Source: Hygrophila difformis (lineage: Eukaryota > Streptophyta > Magnoliopsida > Lamiales > Acanthaceae). From it: a stretch of 64,000 bases of DNA. The notes under the pieces are model-generated. The model was not told the DNA's origin. It searched no databases and worked only from the letters and a program-made list of their open reading frames with translations. The stretch covers positions 12,637,982-12,701,981 of the forward strand of contig JAOANR010000002.1 of NCBI GenBank assembly GCA_030278955.1, given 5' to 3'. Within the stretch, counting starts at the first letter, position 1, and every line of letters begins with the position of its first letter. A program made the translations under genes and the position numbers. Below are positions 11,493 to 22,071 of the stretch, piece by piece.

Positions 11493-11537
11493 GCACTTAA
11501 GTTAAACTTTTGGTTTAAACTTAAGTGTGAGGATGGG
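11493..11537 (+). other. Stem-loop plus TGTGAGGATGG motif (internal copy 1)
   Basis: Arms 11493-11507 and 11513-11528 pair almost perfectly (gcacttaagttaaac against its near complement with one extra base). The constant tail TGTGAGGATGG runs on from the right arm. Same architecture as the site next to the 3' LTR, so probably an internal polypurine-tract duplicate. Confidence 0.6.
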
Positions 11538-12069
11538 GAGCAATGTATTTAACACTAACCCGAAGTTTTTGTGTAACCAGGTTCCACAAATAATGTATAA
11601 GGAATACCTTGCTACTTGGTTGGATGTTTTTGCTATGAATATTGGTTTGCTTTGCTATGCACTACTTAGGTGTTTTATTTATATTTAATATGGTGAGTAT
11701 GTGGTTAAGTTTATATTTATGTGTAAGTTATGTTTATGCATGTTTTTAATTCTAATAAAATAGCTCTTACTTGAATCATGTTAAACTGGAATGTTGTGAG
11801 CTGTTTATTTGATAACAGGATAGTAAATAACCATGATAATTGATGAAAGAAGCGGGATTAATATTGTTGAAGTGTTGAATCTTTATGATTTTACACAATG
11901 CAGGCATTAAAATAAATAAATTATGATGTATAGATCATATTAAAAAAAGCTAAAAATTTTATCTATTTAAAAGGTATGATCTAATTCAGTCTAACTTTTT
12001 AAATGCATGCTATATTCTTATTTTTGAAATTAAAAACTTATAATCCCACATTTTAAATCTTTCATTATG

Positions 12070-12110
12070 CACTTAAACTAAACTGCTAGTTCAGTTTAAG
12101 TGTGAGGATG
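12070..12110 (+). other. Stem-loop plus TGTGAGGATG motif (internal copy 2)
   Basis: Arms CACTTAAACT (12070-12079) and AGTTTAAGTG (12093-12102) are exact complements and are followed by TGTGAGGATGG, overlapping the right arm. The stem differs from copy 1 but pairing is intact. Confidence 0.6.
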
Positions 12111-13520
12111 GAGGAGTTTCTATTATGATCACATTCTCGAAATTCTTCATCAACAGGTCCATTTAGTTTATTCAATGTATAAATCATTTATTTAATACAT
12201 CATACAGGGTTGAGTTATCATAAAGAATGAGGGTATATTTTGCTATAGCTGTTGGCATTTTGCTGTAAATTCTGCTCTAGAACTTATGATGTTTTGCTTT
12301 TGGTGAATTCTGAAAATTATTCTCGATCAAATCTGTCCATACTTATTAAAGTTGCTGAAAATTGCTGTTAAATGTTATAATTTGAATTATGGATGGTGTT
12401 TTATGATTCTGATTACTTTGGAATTCCCATATGCACTAACAATCATATTTTCTTGAGTAATTGTTATATATACATATTAGAAGCAGGATATGCCAACAAA
12501 GGAGCATGATGATAGCCGTGATGATGAAGTGAAATTCAGAGTCCTAAACATTCCAGGTGTGATCTTTTCATGTTTTATGTTTACTGATTTGAATGGAATA
12601 AATTTGTAAGAGCTTAGTTATGTTTTTAATATTTCCCTATGCTTTAGAATAAATATGGTAAATGCTTTAGGTTGGATATATTGAATATGTTAGATTAAAT
12701 TGTGTTTTCACAGTGTGCTATTATTTGAATTACCACATCACAGCCAATCTTAAGAGAAATCTGAATAAGTCTAATTGTTCTGCTTAGATCCGATTTTACA
12801 ACTTAATGAGCATTATGATTCTTAGTTTAAAGTCCTAGACTTTGTTAAATTGTCATGCTAGTTGTTCGAACTTTGGTGACGATTCTACTTACCTTGCAGA
12901 AAGCTTTTTGATTAATTAGACTGGTTTACTTGTTATGTGGAGAGTTGTCATTATTTATATAAGAATATGCTCGTTCCATGTCTCCTTAAATGCTTAGTTA
13001 CAAATAAAGTCAGAGTGAAACCCCTATAAAAAAAATTTAGATTAAATCTTGCAAAAAAAAAAGGAAAAATTAGAAAATGCAAGATAAAAAAAAAAAGAGA
13101 AAATGTCGAATAAAGGGGTATTAAACAGAATATTTATAAACTCTTGGCTATATGACTGGCACGTATTCTTAGACATGAGTAGCTTTTGGAATTCAACCGT
13201 CTACAACTCAGCCAAAGTGTCTAGAATAATTGTGAAACCGAGTCATTAATTGAGCATATTTGAAGACAGGAATAGAAAAGCATATTTACATTATTCACTC
13301 TCCCATTTCGAGTTGCTATGTGTAATTAATCTACTTTTTGTACTGTAAGTGTTTTGGATATCTGGTTTTGACAACTGATGCATGACAATTTACCTTATTC
13401 TAGCACATTAAACTTTGAACCCTTTTAGCTCATTGCGTTGTTGAAATCTATGATTTGGCAGAACTATAGTGACTTCATCGTTATTATCTTGATTGGCATG
13501 TTGATGTGTTAATTAATTTC

Positions 13521-13559
13521 ATTGCTCAAGGGACGAGCAATATTTAAGTGTGAGGATGT
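13521..13559 (+). other. Stem-loop and polypurine tract before Athila-like 3' LTR
   Basis: Arms ATTGCTC (13521-13527) and GAGCAAT (13535-13541) are followed by AAGTGTGAGGATGT, which abuts the 3' LTR start at 13560. The position fits the plus-strand priming site. Confidence 0.7.
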
Positions 13560-15638
13560 TGATGCACCCTGTGAAACCACACTTATACAAGCTTGAATTG
13601 TACTAAAATATGTCCAAAATGAGTGCATTTTACCTTAATTTATTGCACATTTAGGTGTATTTCATGTGTTTTTATTTTTCAAGTGATCATGGTTAGATTT
13701 GGCTTATTTAGGTTAAATTTACCATGTTTTTATGTGTTTTTAATAAGACTTTGGCAAACCTAATGCATTGCAATGTTGTTTCAGGCATTAAAATGAAGAA
13801 AGAAGATGTTCGGAGGTCAAAGGATGCAAAATTCGGAATTTTCAACACTGGAAGGCTCCAGAATGCGCCACATAGGCATGGCGGCGCATAAAAATGCTCT
13901 CCAGCGCCACATTATGCGCCACCTCAACACTTGGGAAAATTTCGGATGGAAAAAGCTTCAGGATGCGCCACAATAGTTTGGTGGCGCCTAAAACTGCTCC
14001 GGAGCGCCACAAAATGCGCCGCTGTTAAATTAAAAATTTGGAAATTGTCAGAATGCGCCGCTCCTCCTTGGTGGCGCCTAAAACCACCTTTATGCGCCAC
14101 TTTTTGCGCCACTTTCAGAAATTTGGAAATTGTCAGAATGCGCCGCTCCTCCTTGGTGGCGCCTAAAACCACCTTTATGCGCCACTTTTTGCGCCACTTT
14201 CAGAAATTTGGAAAATGTCAGGATGCGCCAGCTCTCTTTGGTGGCGCCGAAAACCTCTTCCGAGCGCCACTTTTTGCGCCACAGTCGCGGTTGGGCAGTT
14301 TTCTAACCTCCCGAACTCGGTTTTAAACGCGGTTTTTCGCCATTCTTTTCATTGGAGACTCATCCCAGACTCATATTATCGACAAAAACTCTCTGCAACT
14401 TTGGAGAAGAAGGCAATAACACCGAACCATGCCGGAGGAAGTGATCAGAGCGTCTTCTCTGACTGTGTTCTTCGCATTCTAGGTGTTGTTTTCCTTTTTT
14501 CTCGCTTTGTAATGTTTAGGATTTGCTTTTAAACATAATTTCCTACTGTTTTCATGTTTGTAAACGGATTTCTATGTTGTTCGTGTTAGAAGTGTTCTAG
14601 AACGGGAGTTCGGAATCACTTTGAAGTATGAATCTATGTTTTATGGAAGTAATTTAATAAATGTCGATGTTTATCTGTGTAATCTGGATTAATCTGCTAT
14701 GATATTAGAATTTGAATTTGGATTATGTATTGGATGCCTGCAATTGATCGATGATTATGTTTTGGCAAAAATTCTGGAATCTGCATTTTTAATCTGCTAA
14801 TCTGAAATGATCGATCATTCTGCATATTTTGTCTACAGTAATCTGGCAATATCCTAATCTGTTCACATTCTAAATTTAGTATTAAAATCCATTTTACCAT
14901 GTTTTATCAATATTTTACCATAATTGTTAGATTATTTACACTATTCTGCATAATTAAATGTTAGAATCTAATCTGTATGATTTCTGCTTTGCTAAATCGG
15001 GAGATAAAAAGTGGAAATTAGATTTTAGTACCGGTCTTGGGAATAAATCATATTAAAATAGATTTTGGCATGTACACGCTGATTTGGGAAATGAAATGTG
15101 TCGTTTAATCACAATAGGAAAATTTGTATGCTTGGGAAAGACTCAAATTTATGCCTAGACTGATGATTGCAGAATGTTAGATAATTTAATTTGCTTCCAT
15201 GAAGTCTGTTTTTACAAATTATGAAAATTAGGAAATTGACATATATTTAATCTTTATAAAATCATTAAATCTGTTGAAATTGATCTTTTTAGACATTGGG
15301 AAATGCTAAATCATTATGCAATTTCACTTTTATATAAAGATGACATGTCCTAAATCACTACAAGCATATATCTTATCTTTATTTTTATTATTTTAAATTT
15401 TTAACTTGCTTTATTTTTAAATTTAATGCTATCATTTTAATTTAATCACCATTAGAATTAATCAAACTCTTTTCAAAATATAATATATATTATTAATGAA
15501 CTTAAAATGACTAAGTTTTCTCCAGAATGAAATAATATTCTGAATTCCCTTGGGTTCGACCCGGTATTCACCGGTTTTTATTACTTGATGACAACCATCC
15601 GCTTGTGGTAAAATATGAGTGGTGAAAATCACCCATCA
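13560..15638 (+). repeat. Athila-like 3' LTR (2079 bp)
   Basis: Second LTR of the nested element, offset 6724 bases from the first and identical by eye except at its last ten bases. It carries the same 85-base hairpin-unit array (about 13830-14289) and is followed by TSD CTTAG. Confidence 0.93.
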
Positions 15639-15643
15639 CTTAG

Positions 15644-16415
15644 TCCCACCTACCGGTTTATGTTTCAGTCCTTGAACTCGTGCAACCGCTACTGCACGAT
15701 CATACACAGCTTGTAGGTCAAGATAGTGCTCGCCCGTGATCACCTCTCTAATAGATAGGTTCAGTCCCGTCTCGAACTTCTATGCCTTCTCTACATCAGT
15801 TGGCACCAGTCTCGGCGCAAACTGCACCAACTCCTTGAAACGGTTATAGTATTCTTGGACCGTCTTTTCTCCTTGCCTCAGTGTCAGAAATTCCTCATAC
15901 ATAGCAGCCTTCGTGCTCATGGGATAAAAATGATCCCTAAGCAGATCCGTGAATTCTGACCATGTGTAGGGCTCGTTGTACTCTGCACGTTTCCATTGGG
16001 TGGCTTGCCACCAATCATCCGCCTCGCCTCCTAGGTAGTATGAAGCTACGTGAACCTTTTCCCCGTCGGGACACTTTACGGCGTTCAACAGTTTGTCGAA
16101 CGTCCGTATCCATTCCTCTAGCTGAGCCGGGTCCTCTTCGCCGGCGTAGTGGGGTGGTTGGTAAGGGTTTACCAAGGCTAAGTAGTTGACCCGGGTTACC
16201 GGTGGTGGTACACCCGCTTGTGCACGTTGCACTTCAGCATTTCCTAATACTACGAGAACTTCCTCGACAGTCCTTAGACGCTCATCCATATTGTTGGGAA
16301 CATGAGGCACTCGCCCTCCTACGTTCTGAGGGATCTCATTATTGTTCGGTGTGTTGGGGAGGTCAGCGTTAGTGTTGTTTGGGATTTTCTTTCTCGATTT
16401 TCCCTTAGGTGCCAT
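15644..16415 (-). pseudogene. Gypsy gag, N-terminal and capsid part
   Basis: Starts at ATG 16415-16413 with a basic, Asn/Pro-rich head, then a retrotransposon gag domain (PF03732 type). Recognisable segments are FDKLLNAVKCPDGEKVHVAS, YYLGGEADDWW, WSEFTDLLRDHFYP, and EFLTLRQGEKTVQEYYNRF followed by KELVQFAP. An in-frame TAG at 15780-15782 interrupts the conserved xKFExGL region. Beyond it the frame continues coherently (VITGEHYLDLQAVYDRAVAV) to the nested insertion at 15638. In the family this protein forms virus-like particles around element RNA. Confidence 0.88.
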
Positions 16416-16948
16416 TCTCTGTTATCAACGCACGTGAAGATGAGTTTCTAATCTAAGGCAAGTTAGCGTTCAAGAAAATCTATAAGGTAGGATTGGAAAG
16501 AGGTAATAGATAGGAGAATGCTAAACTTAGGGGATCAAATTATAAGACTGCGGCAGAATTAGTTTAAAGCAAACGCTTCTAAGTCAAGGTCATGACCAAT
16601 TTGAAGGTAAGAGTTTTGACACTGTTAATTCACATAAAAAAAATTAGCGCGATATTCATGTATGTATGTATGCGAATGCATGTATGCTTTATACAATGCT
16701 ACCCCAACCCCGAAAAATATTTTTGTGACTTTAAAAACTTGTTGGAAAAATTTCTATGCATATGTAAATATTTTTCATGGGTTTAAAATAAATTTTGTTC
16801 CATGGAAATAAAAATTAAAATTTAAATAATAATAATGGTACTTAAAAATTTTAAAATAATATTAATATTTGTTTAAAAATCTTGGGCCTCTATATTGGCC
16901 AAAATAATAATAATAATTTAAAAATATTTCCGGGCTTTGATACCACTT
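16416..16948 (-). promoter_or_regulatory. Gypsy leader and primer binding site
   Basis: The PBS is at 16932-16945 (minus strand TGGTATCAAAGCCC), three bases from the 5' LTR end, and matches the 3' end of an initiator-tRNA-Met-like sequence. The remaining 0.5 kb is AT-rich untranslated leader before the gag ATG at 16415. No ORF of note. Confidence 0.75.
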
Positions 16949-19900
16949 TGTAACACCCCAGATTTGATAACCCAGGCCGGGGTGCCACCGCCACACCTCC
17001 CTAGCAAGACACGGTTTCTCCGAGCTTGCTAAAGAGATGCAAGGCTATAGGTGTTGGAAAAAGTTTTAAAAGCAAGTCCGGAATTACTTAAAGATAATAA
17101 TGTAATATCATCCATACATGATAATAAAAATAATAAGTTGCAGCGGAAATTAAAATACAGGGCCGACATGGCCAAAACTCGGGTTAACAAGCCCGTATGC
17201 AAGTCATGTAGAACAAATAATTAAATACCCAAAGTGATCCCCGATGCATGATCATGCTCCGTACTCTGTAATGAAAAAATGAACAACGGGTTTTATCACT
17301 ATATAAAATACTGAGTAAGTTAAGCCCTAACAAAATAATTTAAGGGGTTACATGTGTTTAAATCCAAAGACTACACTTTTCATGCATTAATTAAAAAATC
17401 CATATTTTATTCGCAGCGGAAAACATGTTTAATTTATTCAAGACGACAATGCATAATTTAAAAGACTTAATTTAAAAGCGGAATTTAAAAGCATAACTTA
17501 AATGACGTAATTTAAATGCGTAATTTAAAAACATGATACAAAAGATTTCAGCGTAATCAACACTCACACAAGTCTTTTATATTTTATCCCGCAACTAAGA
17601 AGAGGACACCACACAAGAGAGATCACTAACGAGGCAATCTCAAAAATCATAATCAGTTAGCCGGTGAACCGGCGGCCGCAGCCATATCAGTATTGACTGC
17701 CGTTTTGGCTAGCCATGTATCTCGATTGCCATTCCGGCAAGCCGTGTGTATCTACTGTCAATTTGACAGGCATGTATATCAACTGTCATCTGACAGGCCT
17801 TACAAGCGGTTTCACTGCCACTCGGGCAAGCCGTGTATTTCTCACTGCCGTTTTGGCAGGCCATGTGCACAACTGCCGTTTTGGCATATTAAGGAGATCA
17901 CTAACGAGGCAATCTCAGATAGTAGGGAGACCACTAACGAGGCAGTCTCAAAGATAGTTGTATGAAGATCGGCTCAGCCTAGTGAACGGGATTTTTCGAA
18001 AGTTCGTATTTCAAAGTTATCAAAATATTCGATATCGCATTTCGTAGTTCGAGTTTTCTCAAGTTCGAAAAATCCGATTAGACGCAGTTTACACCTTTCT
18101 TAACTAAAAATTCATCTTTACACCAAAAATTCTGAAATTTACACAGTAGCTCAAAAACACACACACGAACAACTTTCATGTTTTAAGTTTTCGGAAATAA
18201 GGTTTCGAAGTGAGTCAAAATTTGAGTTCTTTACAAAAGATAATTTCTGTCTCAAAAACTGATTTCGTCACAGGTTCGTGCGATGCCGATTAAAAATTCA
18301 TTTCAAAGTCAATTGATCCGAAATTTTTACAGGAGATACACAACACATTAATGAACAACTTTCATGTTTTAAGAAATTAGGAATAATGAATTTTAGGTGT
18401 TCAAAAATCGACCACAACACGCTGTACACGTGCGGACTCAAAGGATTGCTTGAAACAGGTTCTGAAATTCGGCCGTTTGACATATCAAATGAACTCCAAA
18501 ATCCATGAAATTTTATATGCATAATCAAGACACATTTATATACAACTTTTTTTAGAAATGCAAAGTTAAATCATTCTAAAAATGGGTGAAAAACATGCAT
18601 CAAGTCGAGTAATGAAATCTGTCAAGGGTTTCAAACGTTCGGTTTGTCACAGAACGTTTACAGCGAGATTTGGGATAGCAAATCTTAATGTCAATGGCTG
18701 AAATTTGGACACAAGATAGATTAAAGTCTTAGGAACAAAATCTATGTTGAAAAGTTTTCGGTTTGAATTCCCGAAGGTCGAGTTTTAGGCGAGTTTTTGA
18801 AATTGGACGAAAATAGGGTTTTTGAAAATCGGTTTTTGTTACGGGTATAGATCTCGAGTTTTAAATAACAATAAACCACAAAAATTTGTGAGTAAGGTCT
18901 TAACTTACTTAGTTAGAGAGTAGGGTTGCTGTAAAGGGTTTCCGGACGTCCTAAGGTCGCGACGAACGGCCAACTTCTCCGATCGCTTTTTGTTCGTTTC
19001 CCGACGTAAAATCGTAGCAAAGGAAAATGGTTAGATTTCGAGTTTGTTAAAGCTTATGGAAGATTCAAACACTGTAATACTACTTACCAAGGTTCTAGAG
19101 GGTAGAGGCTTCGTCCCGTTTGCCTCGTCGTCGCCGGAAAGTGGAGTCGAAGGAGTTTTGAACTTGGAGAGAAAAGATGGGAGTGTCTAGGGTTTGTTTA
19201 CTGAAAATATGGGGTAGGGGGCGCCCAATATTGATATTATGACCTTCCCGAAAGCTTTGATCCGCTTGCCCTCGTTAGGGGACGGATTTTTGGCAAGAAA
19301 ATCGCCATAGAAGGAAAGTTTACACCTTCTGCACCTCTGGCGCGCTGGTGACGCGCACCTACGCCTTTGCCCGCGCGGAGCACGTGTGGCCAGGCCTGGA
19401 GTCGCGACTCCGCCTTCCGCGTGGTGGCGCGCGTCGAGCTCAGGCCGGCCGGACCAGCCGGTTCGGCGGTCCGCGTGGTCCGTCGGGTCTTTTCTTCTTT
19501 TCTCGATCGGGTTTCTATCCCCTACGTTTTCGGTTCGACTTTTCGGGTCATTTCTGGGGTTACGATTCCTTTCTAAATTTTATTTTGACTCCAATGAATT
19601 TCATATTTGAAATCAAGAATTCGTCAAGTTCGAATCCGTCGGCTTGAATTCGTCGTCCTGTGGCTCCCGTGCAATAATTTATCTAATTAAATTATTTCCG
19701 ACTTCACGGGTTCTTGGAATTAAAATTCTTTTCCTTCTTGAATTTAATTCCAATTCTTTTGGGATTAATCCATGGATTATCTTCGGGCTTCCTTCCCCTC
19801 TTTCATCCCATTTCGACTTTACCAAAATTTGGGTTCGAATTCTTTGAATTTATCGGTCACGCCATTTCCGAGCAACAATTTATTGTAATAAATTATTTTC

Positions 19901-19959
19901 TTCTCGGAAATAAATTTTATTTCGTTTCTTTGGGCGTTGTAAAAACCCCGGGTATTACA
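16949..19959 (-). repeat. Gypsy 5' LTR (right copy, 3011 bp)
   Basis: Direct copy of 3137-6148 with scattered substitutions. The hairpin array is at about 17695-17886, its flanking 23-base hairpins are near 17618, 17895 and 17926, and the GC-rich island is at 19337-19502. Followed by target duplicate gatgc. Confidence 0.92.
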
Positions 19960-20062
19960 GATGCACTACTTCAGGAGTGGCACTGGAGGAAACATGAGGA
20001 ACAATCCGAATAGGATCATCATCATCATCATGAGAAGAGACAGAGCCACCTTCTCTATTCAT
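19960..20062 (-). pseudogene. Copia gag N-terminus fragment
   Basis: Minus-strand frame from ATG 20062-20060, about 34 codons with a run of Asp residues (HDDDDD), ending where the gypsy element inserted. Coding-like sequence resumes at 3136. The bulk of gag, protease and integrase is missing, because the frame beyond the insertion leads directly to the pre-RT linker. Confidence 0.6.
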
Positions 20063-20095
20063 ATTGGACCGGACTCAGCTAAACGTTAGAGCCCT

Positions 20096-20108
20096 GCTCT
20101 GATACCAA
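20096..20108 (-). other. Copia primer binding site
   Basis: Minus strand TTGGTATCAGAGC, one base from the LTR end. It is the standard initiator-tRNA-Met complement of copia elements and fixes the element's orientation. Confidence 0.92.
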
Positions 20109-20109
20109 T

Positions 20110-20952
20110 TGACAGGCCCAATCTAAATACGTAAAACCCTGTAAGCGTTGTTTGAGCGATGTCTCAACAACCTGCAAACCACAATCAGAGACAAACACAA
20201 ACAGAGTGCGGAATAAAATAAGAACACAAGGAATTTGATCACCCAGTTCGATCCACTGATCTACATCTGGGGGCTCCAAGCCAGGGATTCACTAAATCTC
20301 CACCAAACAGATTGAACAAGAGTCAATCACACCTTACATACCCTTACATTCCAATGAAATCTCCTATCTACCCAACTAGACTAGAAGAACACATGGGAGC
20401 ATCAACTATCTACCTAAATGCACACAATTCACCGGCAGGTATTAAGATGGTGTTTGTGGAATCTAGCTAATCAAACAAGTTAAGCTCAATGGTGCTAAAA
20501 CACCTACAATACACACGGATTGTGTTTACGAAACAATAAACTTAGAAATGCCTAAACACAATCCCAATTACCCCATGAAAATGTAGAAGACTCAACAACT
20601 AAAGATATACCAATAGCAGGATGGTTGTTGGTGCCTTCTGCAAACAACGAAAACCAGGGGGTTTCTACTTCAGCTCTCAATCCACCATAAACACAGCTTT
20701 GAATCTGTTAATACTCTGTAAAAGGAGCTGTGATTGCGGTTGTAAACACACACAATCCCTCAAGGACGAAGACAAGTATTTATATGGGTTTTAAGGCCCA
20801 TCTAAAACCCTCTAAGGCCTGCTAGGGGAAATGTCACGTCACTGTACTATTCTGTGCTTTTCCCAGTGAAGAGAAAAGAGCGTTGTTGGCATGATGTTGC
20901 AACAACGGCAAATATAACGAACATCTTCACAATACAAGAAATATCCCTAACA
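20110..20952 (-). repeat. Copia 5' LTR (843 bp)
   Basis: On the minus strand it begins TGTTAGGGATAT and ends GGCCTGTCA next to the PBS. The partner LTR is outside the window. Flanking bases to the right are gattc. No ORF of note inside. Confidence 0.85.
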
Positions 20953-21094
20953 GATTCGTCTAATCACATTGTTTTAGAATATTAAACTTTTATCATTTTT
21001 ACTTTTATACAATTTGAGATATTAATCGTTAAACATTTACATTGAATTGCGTGAAAACATGGAATGTTAATATCATTTGATGACGGAGGGAGTA
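20953..21094. mobile_element. Stowaway-type MITE remnant
   Basis: The block ends in GACGGAGGGAGTA (21082-21094), the characteristic inner end of Stowaway (Tc1/mariner-derived) MITEs flanked by TA. It is AT-rich with the usual TTTTACTTTTATAC-like body. The partner end CTCCCTCCGTC is not in the window, so the copia element probably landed inside the MITE and separated the two halves. Confidence 0.65.
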
Positions 21095-21191
21095 TTATTC
21101 TCTAATATCAATCCAACATATATATACTTCCTAATATATTACATAACATTCCATAACAACAAGAACACATAAAGGATGACTAATCATGTAC

Positions 21192-22071
21192 CTTCATAAC
21201 CTCCCAAAGATTTGCGTTGATGATTTTCCACCTGCAAATAAAATAGAAAATAAAATAAAAATCAAGTAAACTTTGACAAACACAGAGAAATTATCCCATT
21301 ACAATGTTTTGTCCAATGTCATTGCTGCTCTGTATGGCAATTGCCTCCTCAATTTGTAAGATCTCAGTTTCTATTGTATAGACACGTTCCAAGATTTCGG
21401 GAGTGCTCACAAAATGAACAAACCTGTTAACTTGCAGTTGTTAGTTGTTCGGATGAAAGCTTCACTAACGAGACACAACAGCCATGGGACAGAATTATAA
21501 CTTTTATGAGGATTATATAAAATGAAGGCCATCCGGAGGACATTTAACATCATGCATTCAATCCAAATTCAAATTTTGATTTCACTATTACCCTCTAATT
21601 CCGACCATTGGCATCAATTTAGAAAAATTACAAAGCATCAATACCATTAGTAAGTAATCTATAAAATTTAATGTCATTGACTGAAGCTATCAATAAAGAG
21701 GTGGCACACATCATTGACCTAATATTTTAAAGATAAATTTATAATGAAAGGAATGTAATGGATAGTTAGGATGCCAAGGATTTCCTACGACAGGAGAACG
21801 GTAGATATCATTAAGATACTACGTGATTGATATTCTAAGAGAGTTTCAACTAAAAGGTAAACATGCATGCAATCCAGTAGTGCATCCAAACCTTTCTATT
21901 GTGGCCTTTGTGAACCATGACGAATAAGTGCCGAGTGCTGGCTCTAGAATAGTCGAATAACCTCCTTTAGCAACTTGATCCTGAGCAATCTTTAGGTGTG
22001 CAAGAAATGGATTTAGCAACCCTGACGCAATTTTCTCTTTCTTGTCATTGGCTAGAATGATCAAATCACAC
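21192..22071 (-). pseudogene. COP1-interacting protein 7 (CIP7) fragment, three exons
   Basis: Exons at 22071-21892, 21423-21303 and 21231-21192, with AG/GT borders. Exon 1 encodes CDLIIL...KIASGLLNPFLAHLK plus AQDQVAKGGYSTILEP and WFTKATIERF. Exon 2 encodes FVHFVSTPEILERVYTIETE plus ILQIEEAIAIQSSNDIG. Exon 3 encodes VENHQRKSLGGYEG. These match the conserved N-terminal part of plant CIP7, a COP1-interacting nuclear protein of light signalling, from memory. The start codon and the long C-terminal part are missing, so this is a captured piece. Phases across the first junction fit. Confidence 0.8.

Larger units (their letters stand above)
8940..13559 (+). other. Interior of Athila-like element, mostly non-coding
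   Basis: AT-rich 4.6 kb. Visible contents are a pol-like remnant (9079-9279), AT and A-rich simple repeats (9680-9715, 10265-10325, 10420-10485, 13025-13110), and two internal stem-loop/TGTGAGGATGG motifs (11493-11537, 12070-12110). There is also one exon-like stretch from an ATG at 12490 to a donor-like CCAG/GTGTGA at 12556, and the terminal stem-loop/purine tract (13521-13559). No gag, protease, RT or integrase domain is recognisable. Confidence 0.7.
6836..15638 (+). mobile_element. Athila/Tat-like Ty3/gypsy element, young, non-autonomous
   Basis: Plus-strand LTR element 8.8 kb long, nested in the gypsy gag gene. LTRs are 6836-8915 and 13560-15638, starting TGATGCACCC and ending CATCA. TSD CTTAG is perfect. 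The PBS (8922-8939) is complementary to the 3' end of tRNA-Asp, as in Athila/Tat elements. The 4.6-kb interior is AT-rich and lacks recognisable gag or pol apart from a short pol-like remnant (9079-9279). The two LTRs look identical except for the final bases (cacctcatca versus cacccatca), so insertion is recent and mobilisation must have used proteins from another element. Confidence 0.92.
3137..19959 (-). mobile_element. Ty3/gypsy LTR retrotransposon, non-autonomous, split by nested element
   Basis: Minus-strand element bounded by direct LTRs 3137-6148 and 16949-19959 that begin TGTAACACCCC and end GGTATTACA. It inserted into the copia element with target duplications gaggc and gatgc (one mismatch). 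From the right LTR inward come a PBS (16932-16945), a leader, gag (16415 down to 15644), the nested Athila-like insertion (6836-15638), and the gag zinc knuckle (6835-6582). A non-coding stretch and a polypurine tract next to the left LTR follow. No protease, RT, RNase H or integrase is visible, so it would need proteins from a relative. Gag type suggests a chromovirus of the Tekay/Del kind, but this is a recollection and not a computed placement. Confidence 0.9.
1..20952 (-). mobile_element. Ty1/copia retrotransposon, degenerate, split by nested gypsy element
   Basis: A minus-strand copia element whose 5' LTR is at the right (20110-20952) and whose 3' LTR lies beyond the left edge. Visible parts in minus-strand order are LTR, tRNA-iMet-type PBS, gag start, then (across the gypsy insertion at 3137-19959) a linker, reverse transcriptase, RNase H, a purine tract, and an extra ORF. 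Continuity across the gypsy element is supported by the 5-bp target duplications gaggc (3132-3136) and gatgc (19960-19964), and by an acidic coding-like frame on both sides. Most of gag, protease and integrase are absent. RT carries a stop and a frameshift, so the element is dead. Lineage (Sirevirus-like or other) is not resolved. Confidence 0.85.
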
